A stretch of 47,481 nt of DNA, from the NCBI GenBank assembly GCA_052034685.1, contig JBPOIH010000010.1:1-47481 (forward strand), read 5' to 3'. The stretch is from CAYUUR01 sp052034685. Its GTDB lineage: Bacteria > Patescibacteriota > Saccharimonadia > Saccharimonadales > CAYUUR01. The position numbers and the translations under genes were made by a program. Shown here piece by piece: positions 25,886 to 34,373 of the stretch (position 1 is its first letter; each line of letters starts with the position of its first letter). The notes below the pieces were generated by a model. The model was given only the letters and a program-made list of their open reading frames with translations, ran no database searches and was not told where the DNA came from.

Positions 25886-26095
25886 AGGTACGGTCCTCCT
25901 ATGGCCGCCTATTATTGTTATAAATGATTAGTTAGTATTGGTTAGTTTTGTGCGACTGCACGTCTTGTACAGTTTGGTGTAGGGAACGAGGTTAGGCTAG
26001 TGACGCCACAGAAAGGCGTGCAGAAGCCTGAAATTTTATTCGTCCGATATACATGTCGACATAATGCCTTTCCATTAGCGTTTAATAATCACGCT
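25886..26095 (-). promoter_or_regulatory. Long structured leader of the ABC exporter operon
   Basis: Between the promoter at 26096-26124 and the ATG at 25885 lie about 200 nt of leader. On the minus strand it can form a hairpin at its start (AGCGT/ACGCT) and contains a perfect palindrome ATGTCGACAT. It also has a two-tier hairpin (outer AGGCT/AGCCT, inner ACGCC/GGCGT) and a GTGC-AGTC-GCAC hairpin. Length and structure suggest attenuation or ligand control. I do not recognise a known riboswitch class. Confidence 0.4.
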
Positions 26096-26124
26096 ATTAT
26101 AACAGCATTGTCAACAGATGCAAA
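26096..26124 (-). promoter_or_regulatory. Promoter of the ABC exporter operon
   Basis: On the minus strand TTTGCA (26124-26119) and a perfect TATAAT (26101-26096) are 17 bases apart, just downstream of the gene ending at 26143. Confidence 0.6.
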
Positions 26125-26142
26125 TACGTTGTATATATTACA

Positions 26143-26628
26143 CTACTTACAACTTGGGAGAGAGTTGCCGTCTACGCCACTGAACAGTTTCGCGTTCTGG
26201 CTGCCGTCTCTCGAGTGACCGCCGAAGAGCTTAACATCTTTTGAAAACGTGGACTGCATCGTAGTTACATAACCCCACCAGGCACGTGAAGAAGAGCCTC
26301 CACCCTTATTTGTGCCTGCTGCGCCAAGGTTGACGTACGGGTATGGCTTTTTGCTGTCTATGACGTAGAGTACTGTTGCCTTACCGTTGTCTGCGCACCC
26401 CCAGGCTGCGATCTTGCCTCCATTATATGGAGAGGTGCCGAGCGGCTTCCAGCTGCCTGCTTTCGCTTTGAGTGAGTTTGCTTTGTAATTGTTGTAAGCG
26501 TAGGATCCGGCGAGTGCAAGGGCGACGCCGACGACCAAAAGGACGATGACGCCTACGATTGTCGGAACAGTTCGCTGATTTTTGGAGCTCACGACTTTTT
26601 TCTTTGTTAGCGTGGTGTTCTTGGGCAT
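26143..26628 (-). CDS. Paralogous family member 4: membrane-anchored two-Cys protein
   Basis: Protein of 161 residues, the shortest member of the family. Tail TLTKKKVVSSKN, a membrane span (VGVIVLLVVGVALALAGSYAY), then YKANSLKAKAGSWKPLG, AAWGCAD with the first Cys, the motif RAWWGYVTTM, and the C-terminus LPSCK with the last Cys two residues from the end. Ribosome binding site AAGGA. It lies 14 bases behind the paralogue at 26643-27323, so the two form one unit. Confidence 0.8.
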   Translation of the reverse strand: MPKNTTLTKKKVVSSKNQRTVPTIVGVIVLLVVGVALALAGSYAYNNYKANSLKAKAGSWKPLGTSPYNGGKIAAWGCADNGKATVLYVIDSKKPYPYVNLGAAGTNKGGGSSSRAWWGYVTTMQSTFSKDVKLFGGHSRDGSQNAKLFSGVDGNSLPSCK

Positions 26629-26642
26629 ATGCGAGTCCTTTT

Positions 26643-27323
26643 TTAGTTACAGTTGGGTAACTGGGCGACACTGATTAATTTTTGGTTGAATGCTTTCAAT
26701 GCATTTTTGTATTCCTTTTCAGTTTTATAGTCGCTTGGTTTTTTAATAAAAATCGTATGGTAGATGCGTTTTAGCTGCGGGTTTGATTGCAATTCATCGC
26801 TATCAAAGCCAGTATCGGATGGTTCTGCTACTGATTTATCTGATTCTGCTGTGACGTAGAGCTTGTCTCCTACCTGAATATTACCTAGTGAAACTGACGC
26901 AAGCTCATTATTCCACCAAATGTTAGAAGAATTGCCGACTCCTTGATTTCGCTTAGCATTCAAGACGCCAAACCCTGCACTCGCTGGCTTACCTTTATTG
27001 CTCAGATCTTTTGGTTTTGAAGCAAGTATTGTTACCGTGACCAGCTTGCCTTGTTGGGCATCCGGACCGATGTCTTGATACTCTCGACAACCGACAAATT
27101 TCACGCCATCGCCACCATCTCTCTGAATAGAGTTGGGTGTTATGGTCTTCCATTTGGCTGCTTTGGCTTGGAGGTCACGTTCCTTGTATTGAGTGTATGC
27201 GAAGGTCCCAGCTATTGTGAGGAACAGGGCGCCGACGGCGATGAATAATAGCCCAACTGGAGTAGATATTTTGCGGCCACCTTTTGAGGTGACGACTTTT
27301 TTACTTGTGGTTTGCTTTGGCAT
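26643..27323 (-). CDS. Paralogous family member 5: membrane-anchored two-Cys protein
   Basis: At 226 residues the longest member. Tail TSKKVVTSKGGRK, a membrane span (VGLLFIAVGALFLTIAGTFAY), then YKERDLQAKAAKWKTI, KFVGCRE with the first Cys, NIWWNNELASV at the shared Trp motif, an inserted loop of about 60 residues, and LPNCN at the C-terminus. The tail and the juxtamembrane KAxxW segment are closest to the protein at 26143-26628. Ribosome binding site AAGG. First gene of a two-gene leftward unit. Confidence 0.8.
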   Translation of the reverse strand: MPKQTTSKKVVTSKGGRKISTPVGLLFIAVGALFLTIAGTFAYTQYKERDLQAKAAKWKTITPNSIQRDGGDGVKFVGCREYQDIGPDAQQGKLVTVTILASKPKDLSNKGKPASAGFGVLNAKRNQGVGNSSNIWWNNELASVSLGNIQVGDKLYVTAESDKSVAEPSDTGFDSDELQSNPQLKRIYHTIFIKKPSDYKTEKEYKNALKAFNQKLISVAQLPNCN

Positions 27324-27358
27324 GATCAGTACCTTTTTGTTTTAGTTTGATTAATTCA

Positions 27359-27387
27359 ACAGTAACATACTAATGCTTATGGTTCAA
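27359..27387 (-). promoter_or_regulatory. Promoter of the 27323-26143 gene pair
   Basis: On the minus strand TTGAAC (27387-27382) and TACTGT (27364-27359) are 17 bases apart, giving a leader of about 30 nt with an AAGG ribosome binding site. Confidence 0.5.
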
Positions 27388-27415
27388 GTATCGTGACAAA
27401 ACAGGGGTGAGGTGA

Positions 27416-27421
27416 TACAAT
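27416..27421 (+). promoter_or_regulatory. -10 box of trhO
   Basis: TACAAT lies nine bases before the trhO ATG at 27431, with no ribosome binding site. Likely leaderless. Confidence 0.55.
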
Positions 27422-27430
27422 CAACTCTCG

Positions 27431-28318
27431 ATGAACAAAGTTATTTTGTATTACAAGTTTGTGCCCGTGCCTGATCCAGCTATGACCGTGCGTTGGCAAA
27501 AAGAACTCTGCAAGCGGCTTGGGCTTAAGGGCCGCATCATAGTTAGCAAACATGGCATTAATGGCACGCTCGGCGGTGACATCGAAAATCTCCGTGAGTA
27601 TAAGCGGGACATGAACCACTCGGTCATCTTCAAGGGTATTATGTACAAGTGGTCAGATGGCACGGGTGATGAATTCCCACGACTGAGTGTCAAAGAACGG
27701 CCAGAGTTGGTGGCATTTAATGCGCCAGATGAAGTCGAAGTTGATGAAAAAGGTGTCAAAGGCGGCGGCAAGCATCTCAAACCCGAAGCACTCCATAAAC
27801 TCGTCGAAGAAAAGGGTGATGATGTGGTGTTCTTCGATGGCCGTAACGCGTACGAAGCAGCGGTCGGGAAGTTCAAAGGCGCCATTGTGCCTGATGTGAA
27901 GACGAGCCATGACTTCAAACAAGAGATTAAATCCGGCAAGTACGACGACATCAAAGACAAACCTGTCGTGACGTATTGTACAGGTGGCGTACGATGCGAA
28001 ATCCTGAGCGCGCTTATGAAAAAAGAAGGCTTTAAAGAGGTCTATCAAATTGATGGCGGCATCGTAAAGTACGGCGAGAAATACGGCGATGACGGACTCT
28101 GGGAAGGCACGCTTCACATCTTTGACGATCGCATGCAGTACCGCTTTTCGGACAAATCTAAAGACATTGGCGAGTGTGTGCACTGTCAGAGCAAAACCAG
28201 CCGCTACATTAACTGTAGCAACATTGCTTGCAACCGCCTCGTCTTGGTGTGCAATAGCTGTGACAAAAAGACCGAATGCGCTGATTGTGCCGCTGTCTCC
28301 AGTACAATAGAGAAGTGA
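27431..28318 (+). CDS. trhO: tRNA uridine(34) hydroxylase, rhodanese-like
   Basis: Member of the TrhO/YceA family (UPF0176), which hydroxylates U34 of certain tRNAs on the way to cmo5U or mo5U. An N-terminal ferredoxin-like domain (ILYYKFVPVPDP...ISKHGINGTLGG-type segment) is followed by a rhodanese domain with the active Cys in VVTYCTGGVRCE. A C-terminal Cys-rich tail (CVHCQSK, CSNIAC, CNSCDKKTECADC) probably binds zinc. Length (295) is normal. The last bases overlap the uvrC start (GTGA). Confidence 0.93.
   Translation: MNKVILYYKFVPVPDPAMTVRWQKELCKRLGLKGRIIVSKHGINGTLGGDIENLREYKRDMNHSVIFKGIMYKWSDGTGDEFPRLSVKERPELVAFNAPDEVEVDEKGVKGGGKHLKPEALHKLVEEKGDDVVFFDGRNAYEAAVGKFKGAIVPDVKTSHDFKQEIKSGKYDDIKDKPVVTYCTGGVRCEILSALMKKEGFKEVYQIDGGIVKYGEKYGDDGLWEGTLHIFDDRMQYRFSDKSKDIGECVHCQSKTSRYINCSNIACNRLVLVCNSCDKKTECADCAAVSSTIEK
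28303..28308 (+). promoter_or_regulatory. Internal -10 box of uvrC
   Basis: TACAAT lies inside the end of trhO, six bases before the uvrC GTG. uvrC could therefore be read from its own leaderless transcript as well as from the trhO message. Confidence 0.5.
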
Positions 28319-29823
28319 ACCAGAAGCTCGAAGCCAAATTAAAGGAGCTGCCCAAAGAACCGGGGGTGTATTTCCATAAGGACGCCGAAGGGGAAATTAT
28401 TTATGTGGGCAAAGCGGCTGTGCTGCGAAATCGTGTGCGGCAGTATTTTCAGGCGAGTCGCAATCGGGATCCAAAGACTGAACTGCTGGTCAGTGAAATC
28501 GCTGACACCGATTGGCAAGTAGTTGATTCAGAAGTAGAAGCACTTTTCTTGGAAGCCGAGATGATTCGCCGCTACATGCCGCGCTACAATATTTTGCTAC
28601 GTGACGACAAATCCATGACGTATCTTCGGATTAACTTCAAAGACGCGTTTCCTAGTGTGAGTTATACGCGACGTCCTCTGGATGATGGCGCTGATTACTA
28701 TGGGCCGTTCTTGAGTGCGTACGCCCTGCGCCGAGCACTGAAGTATTTACGCAAAGCTTTTCCGTTTTCCACGCATACGGTACTGCCCAAACGAGCCTGC
28801 TTGCAGTATCACCTTGGCTTGTGCCCCGGCCCAGAAACCGGCGATCTAGATAGTAAAGTCTACAAAACCAATCTCAAGAAACTGGTACGGGTTGTGATGG
28901 GTCAGCGTAAAGGTCTTATCGCTGATCTGGAGCGAGACATGAAGCATTTAGCAAAGGAAAAGAAATTTGAGGAAGCGGCAGAAGTTCGCAACCAAGTATT
29001 TACGCTCAAACGACTGGATCAGCAAGTGATTTTTTCCGACAAGGAATTCCAGGATATTAGCAAAGATCATGCTTTGGTGGATCTCACAAATTTGCTTGGT
29101 CTCACCAAGCCGCCGCGCCGCATCGAGGGATTTGATATTAGCCATATGTCTGGCACGGACACGGTGGCTAGCATGGTGGTATTCACCAATGGCGTTTCTG
29201 ACAAAGCCAACTATCGAAAGTTCAAATCACGTGTGCCTGGCAACGACGATTTTGCCCATATGCGCGAAGCCATGACACGGCGATTCTCGGATAAAAATAT
29301 CAAGGCTTGGGGCAAGCCGGATTTGTTGCTGATTGATGGCGGTAAGGGGCAGCTGGAGGCGGCGTTGTCGGTCTTACGCGAAAAGAATTTGGAAATACCG
29401 GCGATTGGTCTGGCCAAAAAGTTCGAGGAAATCGTGGTTCGCAACGACTGGCCGCATACCTATTTGCGCCAAGAAACACTAATGAAGCTGCGTGGCTTTG
29501 CTCGTCCTAGTGCGGACTTCACGCTAGTAGACATCCCGAACAACTCCAATATCGTGAAGCTTCTGCAGCGCATCCGCGATGAGTCACACCGTTTTGCGGT
29601 GAGCTATCATTCAGTGCTCAAAACCAATCGGCAGCGGGTGAGTGTACTTGACGAAATCCCCGGCGTCGGCCCGCTTACCAAGAAAAAACTGCTACGAACT
29701 TTTGGCTCTTTGCGTGGTGTTATGCAAGCTCGTGATATTGAGATTGCCAAGTTGGTTGGCGAAAAGCAAGCCGTGGTTATTCGGCAGTACTTGCGTGCAG
29801 AAAAGAAACTCCAGCAGCCATGA
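28315..29823 (+). CDS. uvrC: UvrABC excinuclease subunit C
   Basis: Dual-incision nuclease of excision repair (502 residues). The N-terminal GIY-YIG domain (EPGVYFHKDAEGEIIYVGKA) is followed by the UVR coiled-coil segment (MKHLAKEKKFEEAAEVRNQV) and an RNase H-like domain (IEGFDISHMSGTDTVASMVV; LLIDGGKGQL). The tandem helix-hairpin-helix (LDEIPGVGPLTKKKLLRTFG) is C-terminal. I chose GTG 28315, which overlaps the trhO stop and follows a -10 box; earlier in-frame codons lie within trhO. It is about 100 residues shorter than E. coli UvrC, mainly in the middle. Confidence 0.94.
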   Translation: MNQKLEAKLKELPKEPGVYFHKDAEGEIIYVGKAAVLRNRVRQYFQASRNRDPKTELLVSEIADTDWQVVDSEVEALFLEAEMIRRYMPRYNILLRDDKSMTYLRINFKDAFPSVSYTRRPLDDGADYYGPFLSAYALRRALKYLRKAFPFSTHTVLPKRACLQYHLGLCPGPETGDLDSKVYKTNLKKLVRVVMGQRKGLIADLERDMKHLAKEKKFEEAAEVRNQVFTLKRLDQQVIFSDKEFQDISKDHALVDLTNLLGLTKPPRRIEGFDISHMSGTDTVASMVVFTNGVSDKANYRKFKSRVPGNDDFAHMREAMTRRFSDKNIKAWGKPDLLLIDGGKGQLEAALSVLREKNLEIPAIGLAKKFEEIVVRNDWPHTYLRQETLMKLRGFARPSADFTLVDIPNNSNIVKLLQRIRDESHRFAVSYHSVLKTNRQRVSVLDEIPGVGPLTKKKLLRTFGSLRGVMQARDIEIAKLVGEKQAVVIRQYLRAEKKLQQP

Positions 29824-30551
29824 AGCAACCATCACGCGCTATACTAAAGCCTATGCTGATAATTTGTGTACTACTCCTCAGTTTGTTACTTGTATTTTTA
29901 GCCGTCCGTTTAGTGACTCTTCAGCGTTCAGTCGCAGGCTTCCGTAATGCTTGGCAATCACAAGCCAAACAAACGGCTGAGCCGGGAGTATTAACGTACA
30001 TTGCACTTGGCGACTCTGGTGCACAAGGAATCGGTGCCTCTCAGCCGCAAAAAGGCTATGTTGGGTTGCTCAGAACTGCAATCGAAGAAAAATCGGGCAC
30101 GCCAATACAGATGATAAATATAAGTGTGTCAGGTGCAAAGGTGGCAGACGTGACGGCAAGTCAGATCCCACAGCTCGCCGACCTCAAAATTGACGATAAA
30201 ACGATTATCACACTGAGTATTGGCGGCAACGACGCGGTACATAGAAACCCAAACTTTACTAAAGACATCGACACATTGTTTTCGCAGTTACCAAAGCAAA
30301 CAATCGTGGCTGATGTTGGCTACTTTGGCGGTGGCCGTTACCGCAGTCGTGAGTCATATGTTACTGAGGTTAATCCAATTCTCCATGATGCAGCACGAAA
30401 GTACGGGCTGACCGTCGTTCCTCTGTATCAGGTGACAAAAACGCGTAACAGCATGCGCAACAATGCAATCGACATTTTTCATCCAAGTGATCGCGGCTAT
30501 CGCAATTGGTATGACGCCTTTTGGCCAGAAGTGCAAAAGCAGGTACAGTAG
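29820..30551 (+). CDS. Membrane-anchored SGNH/GDSL hydrolase
   Basis: A 243-residue esterase-type hydrolase. One N-terminal membrane span (about 9-31) holds an exported SGNH domain. Block I is IALGDSGAQGIGA with the nucleophile Ser, block II is ISVSGAKVADV, block III is LSIGGNDAV, and block V is DIFHPSDRGY with the catalytic Asp and His. Such enzymes deacylate lipids or remove O-acetyl groups from glycans; the substrate is unknown. It overlaps uvrC by four bases (ATGA). Confidence 0.88.
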   Translation: MKQPSRAILKPMLIICVLLLSLLLVFLAVRLVTLQRSVAGFRNAWQSQAKQTAEPGVLTYIALGDSGAQGIGASQPQKGYVGLLRTAIEEKSGTPIQMINISVSGAKVADVTASQIPQLADLKIDDKTIITLSIGGNDAVHRNPNFTKDIDTLFSQLPKQTIVADVGYFGGGRYRSRESYVTEVNPILHDAARKYGLTVVPLYQVTKTRNSMRNNAIDIFHPSDRGYRNWYDAFWPEVQKQVQ

Positions 30552-30557
30552 TTAGTA

Positions 30558-31778
30558 ATGTATAAGCACTTTGATGTCTCATTTTTCGCCGGCAATCGCC
30601 AAAAACTACGAACTTCCTGTAGCGAAGACGCACCAATTATCATCGCTGCCAATGGCCGTATGCAAAAGAGCGCCGATATAGCTTTTCCCTTCCATCAAGA
30701 CAGTAATTTTTGGTACCTTAGTGGCATAAATGAGCCTGAAGCAACCCTGGTCATTGATGGCGAGGAAACGTATCTCATTGCACCACAGTCGACCGATTAT
30801 TTGAGTTATTTTTATGGGCAAATGCGGGGCGGCGATTCTGATCAGTCGTTCGGTATTGAGCGCGTCTACGCATCAGAAGAGGGCTGGCAAAAAATTGCCA
30901 AACGCATCAAAAAAACCAACAAAGCCTATTCATTAACGCCGCCGCCAGACTACATGGATATTTACGGGATGTTTACAAACCCAACACGAAAAGCGCTCGT
31001 CGAAAAGTTACAGAGCATCGTGCCAAAAATCGAGATCATTGATGTGCGGCAAGACTTCGCCCTTCAGCGCATGACCAAACAGTCCTGCGAGATTGCGGCA
31101 CTCCAATCAGCTATCGATCTCACGGTAGCGGCGTTTGAACACGTCGGAAGCAATACGTACAAAACAGAGAAAGAGATTGAAGCGGCGTTCTCAATGTACT
31201 TCTTGCAACACGGCCAACATGACCACGCCTATGACCCAATTGTGGCAGCTGGCAAAAACGCCTGCCTGATGCACACCAGTTCAACTCGTCAAACCATGCA
31301 GCAAAACCAGCTTGTCCTGATGGATATTGGTGCCTCTGTCGACGGGTATGCAGCCGACATAACGCGCATAATTACCCTTGGCAAGCCATCGGCTCGGCAT
31401 ATAGAAGTTTATGAGGCTGTATTGGCGGCACAGAAATTTGCGATGGGCAATATTAAGCCGGGGATTTCGATTCGCGAAAATGAAAAGTTGGTTGAACAGT
31501 TCATGGGTGAGCAAATGCTCAAACTTGGCATTATCAAAAAACCAGAACGTGAGTTCATCCGTCACTACTTTCCGCACGCTACGTCGCACTTTTTGGGTCG
31601 AGATGTCCATGATCTAGGCGACTATGATGAGCCGCTCGCAGAGAACATGGTATTGACGGTGGAGCCGGGCATCTATATCCCTGAAGAAAACATCGGTATT
31701 CGAATCGAAGATGATATCATTGTGACCAAAGACGGGTATAGAATTATGAGCGACGCGTTGCCTCGAGCGTTGAAGTAA
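30558..31778 (+). CDS. pepP: Xaa-Pro aminopeptidase (M24B)
   Basis: Metallopeptidase that removes an N-terminal residue before proline. An N-terminal creatinase-like domain (1-165) is followed by the pita-bread domain with all five metal ligands: D256 (LMDIGA), D267 (AADITR), H344 (PHATSHFLG), E369 (TVEPGIYI) and E384 (IRIEDDI). Length (406) is close to E. coli PepP. A TACAGT -10-like box lies eight bases before the ATG. In a host-dependent organism it would help use scavenged peptides (inference). Confidence 0.93.
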   Translation: MYKHFDVSFFAGNRQKLRTSCSEDAPIIIAANGRMQKSADIAFPFHQDSNFWYLSGINEPEATLVIDGEETYLIAPQSTDYLSYFYGQMRGGDSDQSFGIERVYASEEGWQKIAKRIKKTNKAYSLTPPPDYMDIYGMFTNPTRKALVEKLQSIVPKIEIIDVRQDFALQRMTKQSCEIAALQSAIDLTVAAFEHVGSNTYKTEKEIEAAFSMYFLQHGQHDHAYDPIVAAGKNACLMHTSSTRQTMQQNQLVLMDIGASVDGYAADITRIITLGKPSARHIEVYEAVLAAQKFAMGNIKPGISIRENEKLVEQFMGEQMLKLGIIKKPEREFIRHYFPHATSHFLGRDVHDLGDYDEPLAENMVLTVEPGIYIPEENIGIRIEDDIIVTKDGYRIMSDALPRALK

Positions 31779-31806
31779 ATTACAATAGTATCCAAGCGAA
31801 AGCATT

Positions 31807-32172
31807 ATGAATAAACCTATCCAACGATTTTTGATCCGCTGGTTTGTCTGCGGCCTGGGCCTCTGGATTGCAGCATTACTACTTGGTGACGACGGTATAT
31901 CCTACCAAAGCAAACTAACCGTTATTGTTATATCCGGTTTGCTGCTTGCTGTCATGAACGCAATTATCAAGCCTATTGTGGTGATTTTGTCGCTACCAGC
32001 AATCTTGTTTAGCCTTGGGTTGTTCATGATTGTGATTAATGGCTTCATGGTTTTGTTGGCAAGTAAGCTGTATGCACCGTTACACGTCGAGAACTTTATT
32101 GCCGCAATGCTTGCCGGTATGATAATCGGACTGGTAAACTATCTAGTGACAACTATCTTGGAGGAAGAATGA
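31807..32172 (+). CDS. YvlD / phage-holin-4-like membrane protein
   Basis: A 121-residue protein with about four membrane spans and the typical family segment LAVMNAIIKPIVVILSLPA followed by LGLFMIVINGFMV. This family (PF04020-like) is widespread and of unsettled function, with some members tied to envelope stress. A TACAAT sits 20 bases upstream. It overlaps secG by four bases, so the pair is coupled. Confidence 0.88.
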   Translation: MNKPIQRFLIRWFVCGLGLWIAALLLGDDGISYQSKLTVIVISGLLLAVMNAIIKPIVVILSLPAILFSLGLFMIVINGFMVLLASKLYAPLHVENFIAAMLAGMIIGLVNYLVTTILEEE

Positions 32173-32384
32173 GTGTTTTTAATTACATCACCCTAGTTTC
32201 TATGGTTATCATGACGATACTTATATTGGTACAGACGCGTGGTGCGTCTCTCGGTGCTGGTCTTGGTGGCGGTGGCGGTGAAGTAAACACAGAGCGTCGT
32301 GGTTCTGATAAGTCTATTCATCAGATTACAATTGTGGCTGCATTGGTGTTTTCACTTTCGTTGATTCTGAGCGTAATTGCGTAA
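32169..32384 (+). CDS. secG: Protein translocase subunit SecG
   Basis: A 71-residue protein with two membrane spans separated by the glycine-rich loop typical of SecG (SLGAGLGGGGGEVNTERRG). It is an accessory subunit of the SecYEG channel. The start overlaps the preceding gene (ATGA), and the anchored solute-binding protein follows after 15 bases. Confidence 0.9.
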   Translation: MSVFNYITLVSMVIMTILILVQTRGASLGAGLGGGGGEVNTERRGSDKSIHQITIVAALVFSLSLILSVIA

Positions 32385-32399
32385 CTATAAGGTGGGTTC

Positions 32400-34190
32400 A
32401 TGATTGATCGCAAAACCAAACTGCGATGGCGAAGAAAAGTCCGAAGGAGTAAACTCCAGGCGGTTGATACTGCGCAGGCTGCCGAGGAACACATTGAACG
32501 GCACTTTATATATCGTTTAGGGCGCCTGTGGTCAGTGCGTCGTTTTATTGCCAGTTGGTTTTCGCTTCTCATCATTCTGGGTTTTGGTGTCATATTGCAG
32601 TTGCAAGCACTGAGCCCATACTACCAAACTGTTAAAGCGGTAGAAGGTGGCACCTACCAAGAGGGCATTATGGGGTCATTCACTAATGCGAATCCGCTCT
32701 ATGCCTCTGGCCCAGTTGATAGCTCGGTCTCGCAGTTAGTTTTCTCTGGATTATTGCGCAATAACAATAAAGGTGGCTTGCAGGCTGACCTGGCCAAAAG
32801 CTGGACCTCGAACAAAAGCGGCAGTGTATACACCGTGACCTTGCGTGACAATCTTCGCTGGCACGATGGAGAGCCGCTAACAGCTGACGATGTCATCTTT
32901 ACGTACGACACCATCCAAAACCCGGATACTCGTTCTGTTCTGAACTCAAGTTGGCAGGACATCCAAGTAACCAAAAAGGACGACCGCACTATTGTCTTTA
33001 CTTTGCCGGGCGCCTTCAGTGCGTTTCCGTATTATTTGACCAATGGCATCGTGCCCGAGCACTCCCTCAAAGGCGTGCCGGCCTCTCAAATGCGTTCGGT
33101 TCCGTTCAATACCATTAGCCCGGTTGGTTCTGGGCCATTCAAGTGGGAAGAGCTTGAAGTTGTAGGTAATAGCCCAGAAACGCGTGAAGAGCGCATTGCC
33201 CTGACTGCTTTTGATGGTTACGCGCTGGGTCGTCCAAAGATTGACAGGTTTATTGTCCGTTCATTCCGTGAAGAGTCGTCAATGACTGCAAGTTTCAACC
33301 GCCGAGAACTTGACGGTATGGTTGGTCTGGAGACAAACGGCGACGAAAAACGCACCACCGACTACTACAACTACAACTTCCCGTTGTCTGGCGCAACGAT
33401 GACATTCTTCAGGACTACGCAAGAAGTACTGCAGGACAGAGTTGTGCGACAAGCGCTCGTGCGGGCTGTTAATAAGCCTGCCATACTCAGCACGCTTGGC
33501 TATCCAGTTAAGGCCCTTGACGGGCCACTACTCCGAACGCATCCCGGCTATGATGCAAAGTATGCGCAGAGTACAGGCAGACCAAAAGAAGCCATGCAAC
33601 TACTTGATAAAGCTGGCTGGAAGCCTGGAGCAGACGGTATCCGTACAAAAGGAGATCAGCGTCTGTCATTCAGATTGTTCTCCGAGAGCAACGCCGAATA
33701 TGCTGCTGTCAGTCAGGAACTGCAAAAGCAATGGCGTGAGGTTGGCGCAGACGTAGAAGTGCTCCTGCAGTCAGACATTGACCTACAGAGTACCATCGCT
33801 TTTCATACCTATGATGCTTTGCTCTATGGCATTGAGATTGGTCCTGAGCCTGATGTATTCCCGTATTGGCATAGTTCACAGGCAGATGTGCGTTCACCAA
33901 ATCGTCTGAACTTTTCTGAGTACGAATCGGCCGCTGCAGATGCCTCACTCATTGCCGGTCGGACCCGCGCTGATGCCAAACTCCAGGCTATTAAGTACGC
34001 ACCATTTGTAAGAGCTTGGCAGGCAGATGCGCCAGCCTTGGCATTGTACCAGCCACGCTTCCTGTACGTTGTGCAAAGCAAAATCCCAGCGCTCAACAGT
34101 CACACGCTGACCAGTGGAACGGAACGCTACGCCAACGTCTACGACTGGCAAGTACGCCGCGCCCCCGTCGACAACCCTACTTTGAAGTAA
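32400..34190 (+). CDS. Membrane-anchored family-5 solute-binding protein (peptide type)
   Basis: A 596-residue protein with a long basic cytoplasmic tail, one membrane span (about 52-72) and a SBP_bac_5 domain. The latter shows the recognisable TLRDNLRWHDGEPLTADDV segment and VRQALVRAVNKPAIL. The family binds oligopeptides for uptake. Instead of a lipobox it has a plain membrane anchor, and no permease or ATPase genes for peptide import are adjacent. Ribosome binding site AAGGTGGG. Peptide capture fits an amino-acid-dependent epibiont (inference). Confidence 0.9.
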   Translation: MIDRKTKLRWRRKVRRSKLQAVDTAQAAEEHIERHFIYRLGRLWSVRRFIASWFSLLIILGFGVILQLQALSPYYQTVKAVEGGTYQEGIMGSFTNANPLYASGPVDSSVSQLVFSGLLRNNNKGGLQADLAKSWTSNKSGSVYTVTLRDNLRWHDGEPLTADDVIFTYDTIQNPDTRSVLNSSWQDIQVTKKDDRTIVFTLPGAFSAFPYYLTNGIVPEHSLKGVPASQMRSVPFNTISPVGSGPFKWEELEVVGNSPETREERIALTAFDGYALGRPKIDRFIVRSFREESSMTASFNRRELDGMVGLETNGDEKRTTDYYNYNFPLSGATMTFFRTTQEVLQDRVVRQALVRAVNKPAILSTLGYPVKALDGPLLRTHPGYDAKYAQSTGRPKEAMQLLDKAGWKPGADGIRTKGDQRLSFRLFSESNAEYAAVSQELQKQWREVGADVEVLLQSDIDLQSTIAFHTYDALLYGIEIGPEPDVFPYWHSSQADVRSPNRLNFSEYESAAADASLIAGRTRADAKLQAIKYAPFVRAWQADAPALALYQPRFLYVVQSKIPALNSHTLTSGTERYANVYDWQVRRAPVDNPTLK

Positions 34191-34203
34191 TCTTAATGCT
34201 GCG

Positions 34204-34330
34204 CAAGAGAGGACTTGACTAGTGCGCTGGCAATCTGGCTGTCTTGCAGACGGCCAGATGCAACGCGGCCAAGCTTTGTCATCTCATTCGTCCTCAGGTT
34301 GTTCTCGCCTATCGGTTCAAGTCACTTGCC
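34204..34330. repeat. 127-bp tRNA-Leu-associated module, copy 1 (inverted relative to copy 2)
   Basis: The reverse complement of this stretch equals 41614-41740 at 126 of 127 positions; the one difference is at 34299 against 41645. In tRNA-Leu(CAG) orientation (minus strand) it lies directly behind the displaced tRNA terminator. It contains GACTTGAACC, complementary to the tRNA-Leu T-arm, and a long hairpin (ATCTGGCCGTCT with AGACAGCCAGAT, 11 of 12 pairs). It ends in TCAAGTCCTCTCTTG, which repeats the tRNA-Leu T-loop/acceptor sequence. A 29-codon frame (MTKLGRVASGRL...) also runs through it. Confidence 0.9.
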
Positions 34331-34335
34331 TCATG

Positions 34336-34373
34336 CAAGAAAAAGAAGCCTCGAATGAGACTTCCTTTTCTTG
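34336..34373 (-). terminator. Displaced terminator of tRNA-Leu(CAG)
   Basis: On the minus strand CAAGAAAAGGAAGTCTC pairs with GAGGCTTCTTTTTCTTG around a four-base loop. It begins with CCAAG as if following a tRNA CCA end, just like the terminators of tRNA-Leu(GAG), Val and Phe. The tRNA itself now lies 5.15 kb away at 39520-39606 because of the inserted element. Confidence 0.75.

Noticed and set aside
27431..28318. Recoded TGA (as in Gracilibacteria)
   Set aside because: TGA ends trhO, uvrA, uvrC, the recombinase and other genes at the expected length, so the standard code applies.
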